Source: Geofilum rhodophaeum (lineage in GTDB: Bacteria; Bacteroidota; Bacteroidia; Bacteroidales; Marinilabiliaceae). Taken from it: a stretch of DNA of 64,000 nucleotides. Both the position numbers and the translations under genes were made by a program. The notes beneath the pieces are model-generated. The model saw nothing but the letters and a program-made list of their open reading frames with translations, had not been told where the DNA came from and did not search any database. The stretch spans positions 62,001 through 126,000 of the forward strand of contig NZ_MWUJ01000009.1 of NCBI RefSeq assembly GCF_002210225.1, read 5' to 3'. Of this stretch, positions 28,301 through 35,250 are shown in pieces (positions within the stretch are counted from its first letter, which is position 1; each line of letters opens with the position of its first letter).

Positions 28301-29867
28301 ACTCGATTTCTTAGTCCCACTGGCACGTTATGACGCACAAAACAATAAGCTCTATGCCCAGGAAGTAAAGTATGTTGATGTAGCCGACACCCGCATGTTC
28401 CTGAACGATGGAAACATCGTAATTAACCGCGAAGCCGTACTTGATCCGCTGGATTCGGTTCGCATAGCACTCAGCGACTCGCTGCACCACTTTTACAATG
28501 CAAAGGTACAGATAGAAGGGAAAAACGCTTACGAGGCAGAAGGACTCTACGATTACATCAATGGCGCCAAAGCGGTAAAAACCATCACTTTCAGCTCCAT
28601 TAAGCCCAACAGCGAAATAACAACGGTGGCAGAAGGAGAAATCAGTGACCGGGAATTGTTTACCTTCGACCGCAGATTCACCTATAAAGGAGGAGTCAGA
28701 CTGACGGGCGGTCATCCCCTGCTTCACTTTAAAGGGGGCGCACAAATGTTGCACGATCAATCGGTATTGGGCCCCAATGAGTGGGTGCGCTTCGATGCGG
28801 AAATTGACCCCGAAGAGGTGCGTATACCCATGGCTGAACAACCCGAGAACTTTGAGTTTGAGCGCATTTTCCCCAACTTCTTCCTGAACCGGGATTCCAA
28901 CATCATTTACTCCGCTTTTCTGGAGCCAAGGCGCTTCCACAGCGACGTTCCGGTAGTGAGTGCCAAAGGTTTTCTGTTCTTCGACGAAGCCAGCAATGCC
29001 TTCGCCATAGCCGAAAAGCATAAAATAGAACAACCCGATACCACGGGCAACATCCTTCGCTTCCACAACAGCGATGCCACGGTCACCGGTGAGGGTACCA
29101 TCGATATGGGCCTGCCTCTGGACCAGGTAAAAACCTATGCCGCAGGAACAGCCATACACCATAGAGCAAACGGTCAGGCAGAGTTCAAAACCTTATTCGG
29201 TTTGGATTTTGCACTCGAAGAAGAAACCATCAACCTTCTGGTAAATGGCCTGCGAGCGGCCGAGGCCATTAAGGGCAAGCCCTTCGAGAACAATTCGACC
29301 ATCAACCGTATGGCCGAATGGATGGGCAAAAAAACAGCCACCGACGTGGCACGAGAAGTACAAGGCTTTGAACCCATGCGCTCCTTGCCTGCAGAAAACC
29401 AGTACACCCTGGTTTTTGACTCCCTCACCTGGCGATGGGACGAACACTCCCGCAGCTACATCGTCGACTCAGAAGCCTATATTGGTTGGGTACGCAACCA
29501 GCCCGTTCACCGAAAAGTAAAAGTCCAGGGAACCATCAGCTTCAGCCGGGGTGGCAACTCCCTCGATTTATACATCGATTTGGGTAAAAACAACTACTTT
29601 TTCTTCGGCTATCGCAATGGTCTTATGCAGACCCGCTCGTCGATGGAAGCCTTCAACACCCACGTTCAGGCCTTAAAACCAGACGAACGCAAACTAAAAA
29701 CAGGCCTCGGTGAAAAATCCTACACCTTTGCCCTTGCTCCGGAAAGTCGGGTCAAACGCCTCCTCCGCCAGTTCCAAACCGGTGTCATCGAAGACGAGGA
29801 CCTTAACGAAGATGGAGAACTGATCGAAGAAGAAGACCTCATCGAAGAAGAAGTCACCCAGGACTGA
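25359..29867 (+). CDS. Very large (1502 aa) exported protein of unknown function
   Basis: N-terminal signal peptide (FIGCTAGLFWLFFMGASAQ, cleavage about residue 24). A helical part follows to about residue 150, then a long beta-rich body built from short strands with many DS, DT and NG turns. Residues about 470-515 (TFTAQDYARYLGISENLVRQ onward) look like a winged-helix module, unexpected in an exported protein. The C-terminus is a strongly acidic tail ending in near-repeats of LIEEED. There is no membrane anchor or Por-type sorting domain at the end. I do not recognise a family beyond Bacteroidota hypothetical proteins. It follows prmA by 9 bp, and its stop codon lies in a palindrome. Confidence 0.8.
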   Translation: MHKGLRFIGCTAGLFWLFFMGASAQDGHFTEGGKDEFLERLEEIFSVSADKREARDFMEEVETFWLQPELDEVVQNYVMAMSDLLYSKRGRPFPDYQLYLTTVMAFEANQDIQTNFATWHEAMYSLLSQPRYPIRHANQLFELAQQMLEDKVLYANAALKWTSDAPRFMFSFTDSLYLQVDKGTLTCRTNNDSIMVFDTGGKVNLMSGAWQGESGRITWQQSGLNPRRVYATFGAYKIDMGRNQLRVDSVVFFNKDYFDHALEGHVYHRVMSVRQAENSTFPKFESYEQRYQIEDIQPNFNYEGGFSQHGAKFLGSGTDRYPAEISIFRNDTLFITAKSLYFALRQDQIVSNTTEITMYLDSGNIYHPGLLFKYMAPMNEVHLIRDGEGLSRSPFFNTYHNISMDTEMIRWRIGDPRIELRMLTGAAENHAFFESISYFREEFFNQLQGMDAIHPLQGLLNCSRYIKTNTFTAQDYARYLGISENLVRQQIMGLSFYGFVSYNVNTDTLTLRDRLKDYLLFRAGQKDYDVIRFKSLTPGAIPNAILDLRNYDMELSGVEAISISDRQNVVFFPKEQRLTLKKDRNFDFDGAIASGMIQLYGNSFRFNYEDFRIDLNIIDSMAMRMETQELDYFGRPAQRKINSTIARLSGFLEIDRADNKSGKESYAEFPRLTSNTNSFVYYDQTHIQNGAYDRESFYFELDPFEIDSISRLTRENIAFTGTFKSGIFPNMEELLVVQPDYSLGFSKETPENGLPIYDERATYTSTLDLSNQGLKGNGTLAWLSTTAQSEDFIFLPQHTEGLAHDFNIAPVESGVEFPDVQGRFAQIDYLPYEDQLLAEMQEEPFTLFNQEASLEGTLTIQPGGLEGSGLLNMPNASLSAKRLDLTHHTVMADSADFNLVQDESSSEIDFRTSNVLATIDFRSRIGNFTAHDPNNTSEFTDLLYMAYISEFSWHMDKNDIYIGSPGSEGNRFVSTHRRQDSLDFLVPLARYDAQNNKLYAQEVKYVDVADTRMFLNDGNIVINREAVLDPLDSVRIALSDSLHHFYNAKVQIEGKNAYEAEGLYDYINGAKAVKTITFSSIKPNSEITTVAEGEISDRELFTFDRRFTYKGGVRLTGGHPLLHFKGGAQMLHDQSVLGPNEWVRFDAEIDPEEVRIPMAEQPENFEFERIFPNFFLNRDSNIIYSAFLEPRRFHSDVPVVSAKGFLFFDEASNAFAIAEKHKIEQPDTTGNILRFHNSDATVTGEGTIDMGLPLDQVKTYAAGTAIHHRANGQAEFKTLFGLDFALEEETINLLVNGLRAAEAIKGKPFENNSTINRMAEWMGKKTATDVAREVQGFEPMRSLPAENQYTLVFDSLTWRWDEHSRSYIVDSEAYIGWVRNQPVHRKVKVQGTISFSRGGNSLDLYIDLGKNNYFFFGYRNGLMQTRSSMEAFNTHVQALKPDERKLKTGLGEKSYTFALAPESRVKRLLRQFQTGVIEDEDLNEDGELIEEEDLIEEEVTQD

Positions 29868-29957
29868 AGTCCCGTTCGAGGCTCCGCCTCGAACGGTCTG
29901 GTCGCAGCCCTCGTCTTCTATAAAGGCGGCTCCGCCGCCGTGTGGACTTCAGTCCTA
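29859..29957. repeat. Compound palindromic element carrying both flanking stop codons
   Basis: Outer arms aggactgaagtcc and ggacttcagtcct are a perfect 13-bp inverted repeat. Between them lie two further perfect hairpins, ccgttcgagg-ctccg-cctcgaacgg and ggcgg-ctccg-ccgcc, which share the loop ctccg. The TGA of the upstream gene is inside the left arm. The TAG of the convergent nitroreductase gene is at the outer edge of the right arm. The form resembles a REP/BIME-like mobile palindrome. Confidence 0.8.
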
Positions 29958-30587
29958 GGACCTACGCTCAATCAACTCATCCTTGCTCTTACGTACCTTC
30001 GGCAGACCCGCATACTTGTCCTCGGGCGACCTGAAACCAAGGGCAGCCATCATCACCGACGACAAGCCACGCTCCGACAAGCCCAAAATCTCATCGAAAC
30101 CCGCCTTGTCGAAACCCTCCATGGGACAGGCATCAACACCGGCTACCGCAGCCGACGAAAGCAAAACGCCCAAAGAAATGTAGGCCTGACGGGCCGCCCA
30201 CTGGAATCGCCCCTCGGCATCGTTCGACAGTATGGCCCCTACCATAGCGGCCCTGAAATCCTTCAAATCGTCCACCGAAACACCACGCTGATCGGCCGTA
30301 CGCTCCACATAGGCATCGATGTGTTCTTCGGACAAATCCTTGTTGGCTGCAAACACCAAAATGTGCGAAGCCTCGGTCAGCTGAGGCTGACCGTAGGCGG
30401 CCTCCTTCAGCTTAGCCCGTAAAGCAGGATCCTCTACCAAAACCACCTCAAAGGGCTGCAAACCATAAGAAGTAGGTGCCAGATTAACGGCATCAAGGAG
30501 CATCTCCAACTGTTCCGAACTCAATTTTTTATCGGCATTAAAACGCTTGGTGGCGTAACGCCACTGCAAAGATTCACGAATATCCAT
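29955..30587 (-). CDS. Nitroreductase family NAD(P)H-dependent oxidoreductase
   Basis: FMN-dependent flavoprotein of the NfsB-like group. It begins MDIRESLQWRYATKRFN with the FMN phosphate-binding Arg residues, and continues with LAPTSYGLQPFEVVLVED. AYISLGVLLSSAAVAGVDACPMEGFD is the helix and loop typical of NAD(P)H nitroreductases. 210 aa. The open frame extends 31 codons upstream without resemblance to the family, so I start at MDIRES. The physiological substrate is unknown. Its final codons run into the palindrome shared with the convergent gene. Confidence 0.9.
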   Translation of the reverse strand: MDIRESLQWRYATKRFNADKKLSSEQLEMLLDAVNLAPTSYGLQPFEVVLVEDPALRAKLKEAAYGQPQLTEASHILVFAANKDLSEEHIDAYVERTADQRGVSVDDLKDFRAAMVGAILSNDAEGRFQWAARQAYISLGVLLSSAAVAGVDACPMEGFDKAGFDEILGLSERGLSSVMMAALGFRSPEDKYAGLPKVRKSKDELIERRS

Positions 30588-30744
30588 GTTCGTCTGTTTA
30601 AAAGAATCTATTAAAAAAAATCTGTTCAATATTTTATAGTCCCCCTTTAAACACTTCAAGTGCCCGATGGTTCGCAGCAAGGGCTTAATAAAGACTAATA
30701 AAGTTTAAGCTGGATTTCACGCTGGGGTACTGGCGAAAATAACT

Positions 30745-30752
30745 TATCTTTG
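30745..30752 (+). promoter_or_regulatory. -7 box TATCTTTG for the queuosine operon
   Basis: Perfect match about 11 bp before the preQ1 aptamer, so the transcript would start just ahead of the riboswitch. Confidence 0.65.
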
Positions 30753-30762
30753 CACCCGAAAA

Positions 30763-30804
30763 CCAGACAGTTCGAAACCATCCTGTCTCTAAACAAAACT
30801 AGGA
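30763..30804 (+). promoter_or_regulatory. preQ1-I riboswitch
   Basis: P1 stem agacag/ctgtct (6 bp) encloses a loop ttcgaaaccatc that matches the conserved UUCG-AAACCAUC loop of class I preQ1 aptamers. It is followed by the A-rich tail ctaaacaaaactagga. In known aptamers the tail 'aaaacUA' pairs with the loop when preQ1 is bound and hides the adjacent agga. Here that agga is the ribosome-binding site of the ATG at 30807, so control is probably translational. Location directly upstream of queC fits. Confidence 0.85.
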
Positions 30805-30806
30805 CC

Positions 30807-30941
30807 ATGACAATAAACGCTTTGGCACAGCGCCTCTTGGCACTACGCCCTATGGCCGGCCTTTTATTTCCATGCCTCATTTTGTGGACGACACCTGGCT
30901 TTTTGACTGTTGACAACAACATGCAAATACAAGCCTTATGA
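30807..30941 (+). CDS. Possible 44-aa hydrophobic leader protein between riboswitch and queC
   Basis: Starts 3 nt after the agga of the preQ1 riboswitch tail and ends with TGA overlapping the queC start as ATGA. The peptide has one hydrophobic stretch ([18 protein letters not shown]). I do not recognise it. The placement suggests that the riboswitch gates translation of this ORF and that queC translation is coupled to it. It could alternatively be a decayed gene remnant that keeps the coupling. Coding status is uncertain. Confidence 0.45.
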   Translation: MTINALAQRLLALRPMAGLLFPCLILWTTPGFLTVDNNMQIQAL

Positions 30942-31609
30942 AACGCGCAGTAATTCTTTTATCGGGGGGACTCGATTCGGCAGTTGCCTTGTGGCTGGCT
31001 AAAAGTCAGGGCTACGAAACCCATACCCTCAGCTTTGATTACGGCCAAAAACACAAGCGTGAACTGGAAGCCGCCGCCAAACTGTCGGCCCTGGCCGGAG
31101 CCAGTGACCACAGAGTGGTAGGCATCAATATGGACCAGTGGGGCGGTTCGTCGCTGACCGACAAAAACAGGGAGGTGGAAGACGGTCGTGTCGACCGCAC
31201 AGACATTCCCGTGACCTACGTTCCGGCCCGCAATATGGTCTTCCTTTCATTGGCCGCCTCCTACGCCGAAGCCATTGAGGCCCAGGACATCTTTATTGGG
31301 GTGAGTCAGGTCGATTACTCAGGCTACGTCGATTGCCGAGAAAGCTTCATCAAATCCATGGAAGCAGCCATCAATCAGGGTACGGTAATGGCGGCCGAAC
31401 ACAACAAGCCCATACGTGTGAATGCCCCTTTTATACACAAAACCAAGTCCGACGAAATTCGTCTGGGCAAGGAACTGGGCGTACCCTTTGAACACACCTG
31501 GAGTTGCTACCGGGGCGGCGAACGTCCCTGCGGCAGCTGCGACAGCTGTCTCCTCAGGGCGCAGGCCTTTGCCGAAGCCGGGGTTGAAGACGGCGCCCTC
31601 CACGTTTAA
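30938..31609 (+). CDS. queC: 7-cyano-7-deazaguanine synthase
   Basis: ATP-dependent conversion of 7-carboxy-7-deazaguanine to preQ0 in queuosine synthesis. The PP-loop is [16 protein letters not shown] at residues 5-20, followed by [14 protein letters not shown]. The C-terminal zinc site is visible as [15 protein letters not shown]. 223 aa is typical. It begins within an ATGA overlap with the small ORF and lies 23 bp before queE. QueD is not in this cluster. Confidence 0.96.
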   Translation: MKRAVILLSGGLDSAVALWLAKSQGYETHTLSFDYGQKHKRELEAAAKLSALAGASDHRVVGINMDQWGGSSLTDKNREVEDGRVDRTDIPVTYVPARNMVFLSLAASYAEAIEAQDIFIGVSQVDYSGYVDCRESFIKSMEAAINQGTVMAAEHNKPIRVNAPFIHKTKSDEIRLGKELGVPFEHTWSCYRGGERPCGSCDSCLLRAQAFAEAGVEDGALHV

Positions 31610-31632
31610 ACACCTCATCAGCAAATTTTCAA

Positions 31633-32493
31633 ATGGCACAACTTCTGTCACTCGCCAACGAAGGCGTTTTCCCCATAACCAGAGATGCCGTGGGGCAGCT
31701 CCTTCCCCATCTCCCGGCCACAGGCATGCCCCACCCGGGCACGGTACAAGGAGAAGGCAAGCTGGCCGGCGTGCCCTCCCTCTTCGTCCGCCTGGCCTCC
31801 TGCAACCTGCGCTGCATCTGGCAGCTGCCCGACGGCAGCTACAGTCGCTGCGACACCCCCTACGCCTCCTTCGATACCCGCGAAATTCTTTCTGTCAGTC
31901 CCCAACACGTAAAACAACTGGTGGCCCATAACCTGGGACAAGTAAGGCATGTGGTACTGACCGGCGGCGAGCCCTTATTGCAAAAAGGGGCCCTCAGCGA
32001 ACTGGCCCGCATGCTGAAAGAAGAATTGGGACTGCACCTGACTATGGAAACCAACGGAACCGCCTACTACGAACCGCTGGCGAAGCACATCGACCTGTTC
32101 AGCATTTCGCCCAAGCTGGAGAACTCCACCCCCAACAGTGCCAAACTGGCTGCGCTGGGCCTCCAGACTTCGGGCCCCCTCTCCTTTCATGGCCAACGCC
32201 GACGCAACATCGAAGTACTGCAGAATTACATCGATTTCTGTCGCGCCACCAACAAGGACCTGCAATTGAAATTTGTCGTGGCCCGGGCCAGCGAGGAAGA
32301 GGAGATAAAGCGCGACTTTCTGGACCAATTGCGGCACTGGCAGGCCAGCGACGTAATGCTGATGCCCCTGGGCGCCAGCATGGAAGAATTGCAGCAGACC
32401 ACCCCTCTGGTACTGGACATGGCCATACGCAACGGCTGGCGTTTTACACCACGTGTACACATCGAACTCTTTGGCAGTAAACCCGGCGTATAA
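31633..32493 (+). CDS. queE: 7-carboxy-7-deazaguanine synthase (radical SAM)
   Basis: Radical SAM enzyme making the 7-deazaguanine core from carboxy-tetrahydropterin. QGEGKLAGVPSLFVRLASCN is the QueE entry. Cluster cysteines are in CNLRC and, eleven residues later, in RCDTPY: a CX3CX11C spacing instead of CX3CX2C. LTGGEPLLQ and METNGTAYY follow. 286 aa is longer than the shortest QueE forms. It sits between queC and queF and is surely part of the same operon. Confidence 0.94.
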   Translation: MAQLLSLANEGVFPITRDAVGQLLPHLPATGMPHPGTVQGEGKLAGVPSLFVRLASCNLRCIWQLPDGSYSRCDTPYASFDTREILSVSPQHVKQLVAHNLGQVRHVVLTGGEPLLQKGALSELARMLKEELGLHLTMETNGTAYYEPLAKHIDLFSISPKLENSTPNSAKLAALGLQTSGPLSFHGQRRRNIEVLQNYIDFCRATNKDLQLKFVVARASEEEEIKRDFLDQLRHWQASDVMLMPLGASMEELQQTTPLVLDMAIRNGWRFTPRVHIELFGSKPGV

Positions 32494-32526
32494 ACCCCGT
32501 CCCTGCCGCCACCAAACACAAGCACT

Positions 32527-33402
32527 ATGGAACCCATCGAAGGCAAAATACTCGGCAAACAAGTCGACTACCCCCAGCATTACAGTCCCCACATACTCGT
32601 GGCCGTACCCCGCGCCCTCAATCGCGAAATGTATGGTCTGGACGAGCAGGCCCTGCCCTTTTGTGGCAAAGACGTATGGCACGCCTACGAGCTGAGCTTC
32701 CTTACCCAAAAAGGCTTGCCGGTGGCGGGACTCCTCAAATTCACCTATCCGGCCCACTCTGCCTTCCTGGTCGAAAGCAAGTCCCTGAAACTCTATCTCA
32801 ACGGCTTTAACATGAGCCGCTACGGCCAATCACCGGAGGAGGGCCTGCAAGAGGTCCTGAACCTCATACGTAAAGATTTGGAGGAACTCCTGCAGACGCA
32901 GGTGGACTTAAGTTTTCATCAGGGCAGCGCACAAGCCAGCGCCTTCGATTTTAAGGACTATGAGCTTTTAGAACAGCTGCCGGAAAGCCGGCAGCTGAAC
33001 TTCGACGACTTTAAGGAAAATCCGGCACTGCTGACTGCTGCTGACCAGCAAGGCGTCTTTCAGGTGGCGACCCACCTGCTGCGCAGCAACTGTAAAATTA
33101 CGCATCAACCCGACTGGGGCAGCGCCTATATCCATATTAAAGGGGCCTGTTTGCCCGACAAAGGGGCCCTGCTGCGCTACCTGGTTTCCATTCGCAACGA
33201 GAACCATTTTCACGAAGAAATCTGTGAAATGATTTACAAGCGGCTGTGGGACCGTTTTGAACCGGAAGAATTGATGGTCAGCTGTATTTATACCCGTCGC
33301 GGCGGCATCGACATTTGTCCCCTCCGCGCCAGTTCCACCCATCTTTTACCACAACACCTGGCCAACGCCGCCAGCTTATCCCAAAAATTATTGCAGCAAT
33401 AA
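32527..33402 (+). CDS. queF: NADPH-dependent 7-cyano-7-deazaguanine reductase, type II
   Basis: Reduces the nitrile of preQ0 to preQ1, the ligand sensed by the upstream riboswitch. It is the long bimodular T-fold form (291 aa). LPFCGKDVWHAYELSFL and LKLYLNGFNMSRY are in the N-terminal module. The catalytic Cys lies in LLRSNCKITHQPDWGSAYI in the C-terminal module, followed by FHEEICEMIYKRLW and the NADPH-region YTRRGGIDICP. Last gene of queC-queE-queF. Confidence 0.96.
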   Translation: MEPIEGKILGKQVDYPQHYSPHILVAVPRALNREMYGLDEQALPFCGKDVWHAYELSFLTQKGLPVAGLLKFTYPAHSAFLVESKSLKLYLNGFNMSRYGQSPEEGLQEVLNLIRKDLEELLQTQVDLSFHQGSAQASAFDFKDYELLEQLPESRQLNFDDFKENPALLTAADQQGVFQVATHLLRSNCKITHQPDWGSAYIHIKGACLPDKGALLRYLVSIRNENHFHEEICEMIYKRLWDRFEPEELMVSCIYTRRGGIDICPLRASSTHLLPQHLANAASLSQKLLQQ

Positions 33403-33444
33403 GTCGCAGTGGTACCACACGAACAGGCAGAAAACAATAAGAAG

Positions 33445-33467
33445 ATTAAAAAATCTTTTTATATTTG
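33445..33467 (+). promoter_or_regulatory. TATATTTG -7 box with overlapping aagatt-N4-aatctt palindrome
   Basis: The -7 box is at 33460-33467, 23 bp before the ferredoxin-type gene. The dyad aagattaaaaaatctt touches it on the upstream side, a position where an activator or repressor of the Crp/Fnr type could bind. The operator reading is inference. Confidence 0.45.
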
Positions 33468-33490
33468 TCTCCACATTAAAACCACCACTT

Positions 33491-34369
33491 ATGTTGCGAG
33501 AAGTAGTACACATAGATGAGGAACTTTGCGATGGTTGCGGCGAGTGCGTACCGGGCTGTCACGAAGGTGCCCTCCAAATCATCGACGGCAAGGCCCGTTT
33601 GATTTCCGACTTATTGTGCGACGGACTGGGTGCCTGCATCGGCTCCTGCCCCCAGGGCGCCATTACCATGGAGCAACGAGAGGCAGAGCCTTACGACGAA
33701 ATCAAGGTGATTCGCCTGATCATTCCCAAAGGAAAAAACACCGTAGTGGCCCACCTCAAACACTTACGCGACCACAACGAAACGGCCTATATGCGCCAGG
33801 CCATGGAATACATGCAGTTGTACCGCGACGACCTGCCTTTTAATCTCGACGAAGTCATTCGGGAAATGCATCGCCCCAAAATCGGCGTAATGAAGCAGGC
33901 CCACGGTGGTGGCTGTCCCGGTTCGGCCGAGCGCAAAATTCAAAAGCCTCAGACGCCGTCTTTTACAGCAACAACCACCGGAGGCGCCTCAGAGTTGCGC
34001 CAATGGCCTGTTCAGATGCACCTCATCAATCCGGCCTCCAGTCTTTTTGCCGGCAGCGATATGGTACTGGCCGCCGATTGTGCCGCCTTTGCCATGGGCG
34101 ATTTCCATACACGCATCCTCAAGGGCAAAACAGTAGGCATAGCCTGTCCCAAACTCGACCAGAGGAGCGACATTTATCAGCAAAAGCTCGTGCGCCTCAT
34201 CGATGAGGCCCGCATCAATACCCTCACCGTGGTCGTTATGGAAGTACCCTGCTGCTCGGGCCTCCTGCAGATGGCTCAACAGGCCATAGCGTCCAGCACA
34301 CGCAAAATCCCCTTAAAAATGCTTCGCATCTCCATCGAAGGCGAAGTGCTGCAAGAAGACTGGGTATAA
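33491..34369 (+). CDS. Ferredoxin-type 4Fe-4S protein
   Basis: 292 aa. The N-terminal 60 residues form a bacterial ferredoxin domain. Motif I is CDGCGECVPGC (C13, C16, C19, C23). Motif II is CDGLGACIGSCPQGAI, where the second Cys is Leu, so one cluster may lack a ligand or have a different one. The remaining 230 residues contain MKQAHGGGCPGSAERK and a Rossmann-like C-terminal part with VVMEVPCCSGLLQM. I know related proteins only as 4Fe-4S or ATP-binding proteins, often next to Crp-family regulators. Redox role inferred; partner unknown. Confidence 0.8.
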   Translation: MLREVVHIDEELCDGCGECVPGCHEGALQIIDGKARLISDLLCDGLGACIGSCPQGAITMEQREAEPYDEIKVIRLIIPKGKNTVVAHLKHLRDHNETAYMRQAMEYMQLYRDDLPFNLDEVIREMHRPKIGVMKQAHGGGCPGSAERKIQKPQTPSFTATTTGGASELRQWPVQMHLINPASSLFAGSDMVLAADCAAFAMGDFHTRILKGKTVGIACPKLDQRSDIYQQKLVRLIDEARINTLTVVVMEVPCCSGLLQMAQQAIASSTRKIPLKMLRISIEGEVLQEDWV

Positions 34370-34383
34370 CCAAGAAGAAGACC

Positions 34384-35154
34384 TTACCGGGCGTTTCGTG
34401 CCAAACGAAACCCTTGGTCGGGCCCCTTTCCGCTGGCTTCAAACAAGCCACGATAGGTGACCTCACAGGCATGTTCGCCACCCAGCCAACCGCCACCACG
34501 CCAAACGCGTCCGTATCCAGCCGCCAGCTCCTCATCCTCATACCAATCCCAACACCATTCCCTAACATTACCCGACATATCGTACAATCCCCATTTGTTG
34601 GACTGTTTCAGTCCCACGGCCTTAGTACGTCCTTTATTTTTTTCAATATGTTCCCATTTCCAATCGCCTTCTAAGTACTCCTCCCCGGAATTACGCCAAT
34701 ACCAGGCCACCTCATCGATACGATTGCTTCCACTGTACTTTTTCCTGCTGCCTCCAGCCGTGGCAGCATATGCCCATTCCATTTCCGTTGGCAAACGATA
34801 CCCATTTGCTTCGGGGTTTACTTCGACCAGCCACTTAACACTGTCGAGTTGGTTAAAATTGACCGTATCCAGAGCTTGCTTATTCACTATATAATAGGGT
34901 TCAAATCCCTCCGTGATGCTTCGTTTGTTACAGTAGTCGATACAATCGTACCAACTCACCATTTCCACGGGCCGCTTTGCTCCTTTAAATGCCGAAGGAT
35001 TATAGCCCATTACTTCCTCCCATTGTGCTTGTGTAACCTCGTGGATGCCCAAATAAAAATCATTTATCCTCACCAGTTCTTCCTCCACACCCGCTGAACA
35101 AGCCAACAAACACTTCAATACAAAAATGCCTGCAAAAAATCTCCAAAACTTCAT
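34384..35154 (-). CDS. Lipoprotein with degenerate formylglycine-generating-enzyme (SUMF1) domain
   Basis: 256 aa. Lipobox LLACS with Cys19 gives a membrane-anchored lipoprotein. The FGE-type fold is shown by FYLGIHEVTQAQWEEVMGYN, RPVEMVSWYDCIDYCN, GYRLPTEMEWAYAATAGG, NKWGLYDMSGNVREWCWDWY, RVWRGGGWLG and GPDQGFRLAR. Active FGE uses two Cys five residues apart after the RGGS strand. Here only the second is present (GGEHAC), so formylglycine formation is unlikely. It lies just downstream of the xylanase gene on the same strand and may be a structural or binding partner. I start at MKFWRFF, which gives the signal peptide. Confidence 0.82.
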   Translation of the reverse strand: MKFWRFFAGIFVLKCLLACSAGVEEELVRINDFYLGIHEVTQAQWEEVMGYNPSAFKGAKRPVEMVSWYDCIDYCNKRSITEGFEPYYIVNKQALDTVNFNQLDSVKWLVEVNPEANGYRLPTEMEWAYAATAGGSRKKYSGSNRIDEVAWYWRNSGEEYLEGDWKWEHIEKNKGRTKAVGLKQSNKWGLYDMSGNVREWCWDWYEDEELAAGYGRVWRGGGWLGGEHACEVTYRGLFEASGKGPDQGFRLARNAR

Positions 35155-35177
35155 ACATCTGTGCTTTTTGTTAATAG

Positions 35178-35213
35178 TGCGTTGCCTGCAAAAACTCATT
35201 TGCAGGCAACGCA
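35178..35213. repeat. 15-bp perfect hairpin between xylanase and SUMF1-like genes
   Basis: tgcgttgcctgcaaa and its exact complement enclose a 6-nt loop. There is no T-run on either strand. It is therefore more likely an mRNA-stabilising or processing hairpin in a shared transcript than a classic terminator. Confidence 0.6.
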
Positions 35214-35250
35214 AAAAACAGTTCTGCCATAACTGAAACTAAATGTTGAA

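Noticed and set aside
28311-29162. 283-aa open frame opposite the giant exported protein
   Set aside because: No promoter, ribosome site or recognisable domain, while the plus-strand frame is continuous through it.
34384-35154. Active formylglycine-generating enzyme or gliding protein GldK/GldJ
   Set aside because: One of the two active-site Cys is missing, no sulfatase gene adjoins, and there are no gld neighbours.
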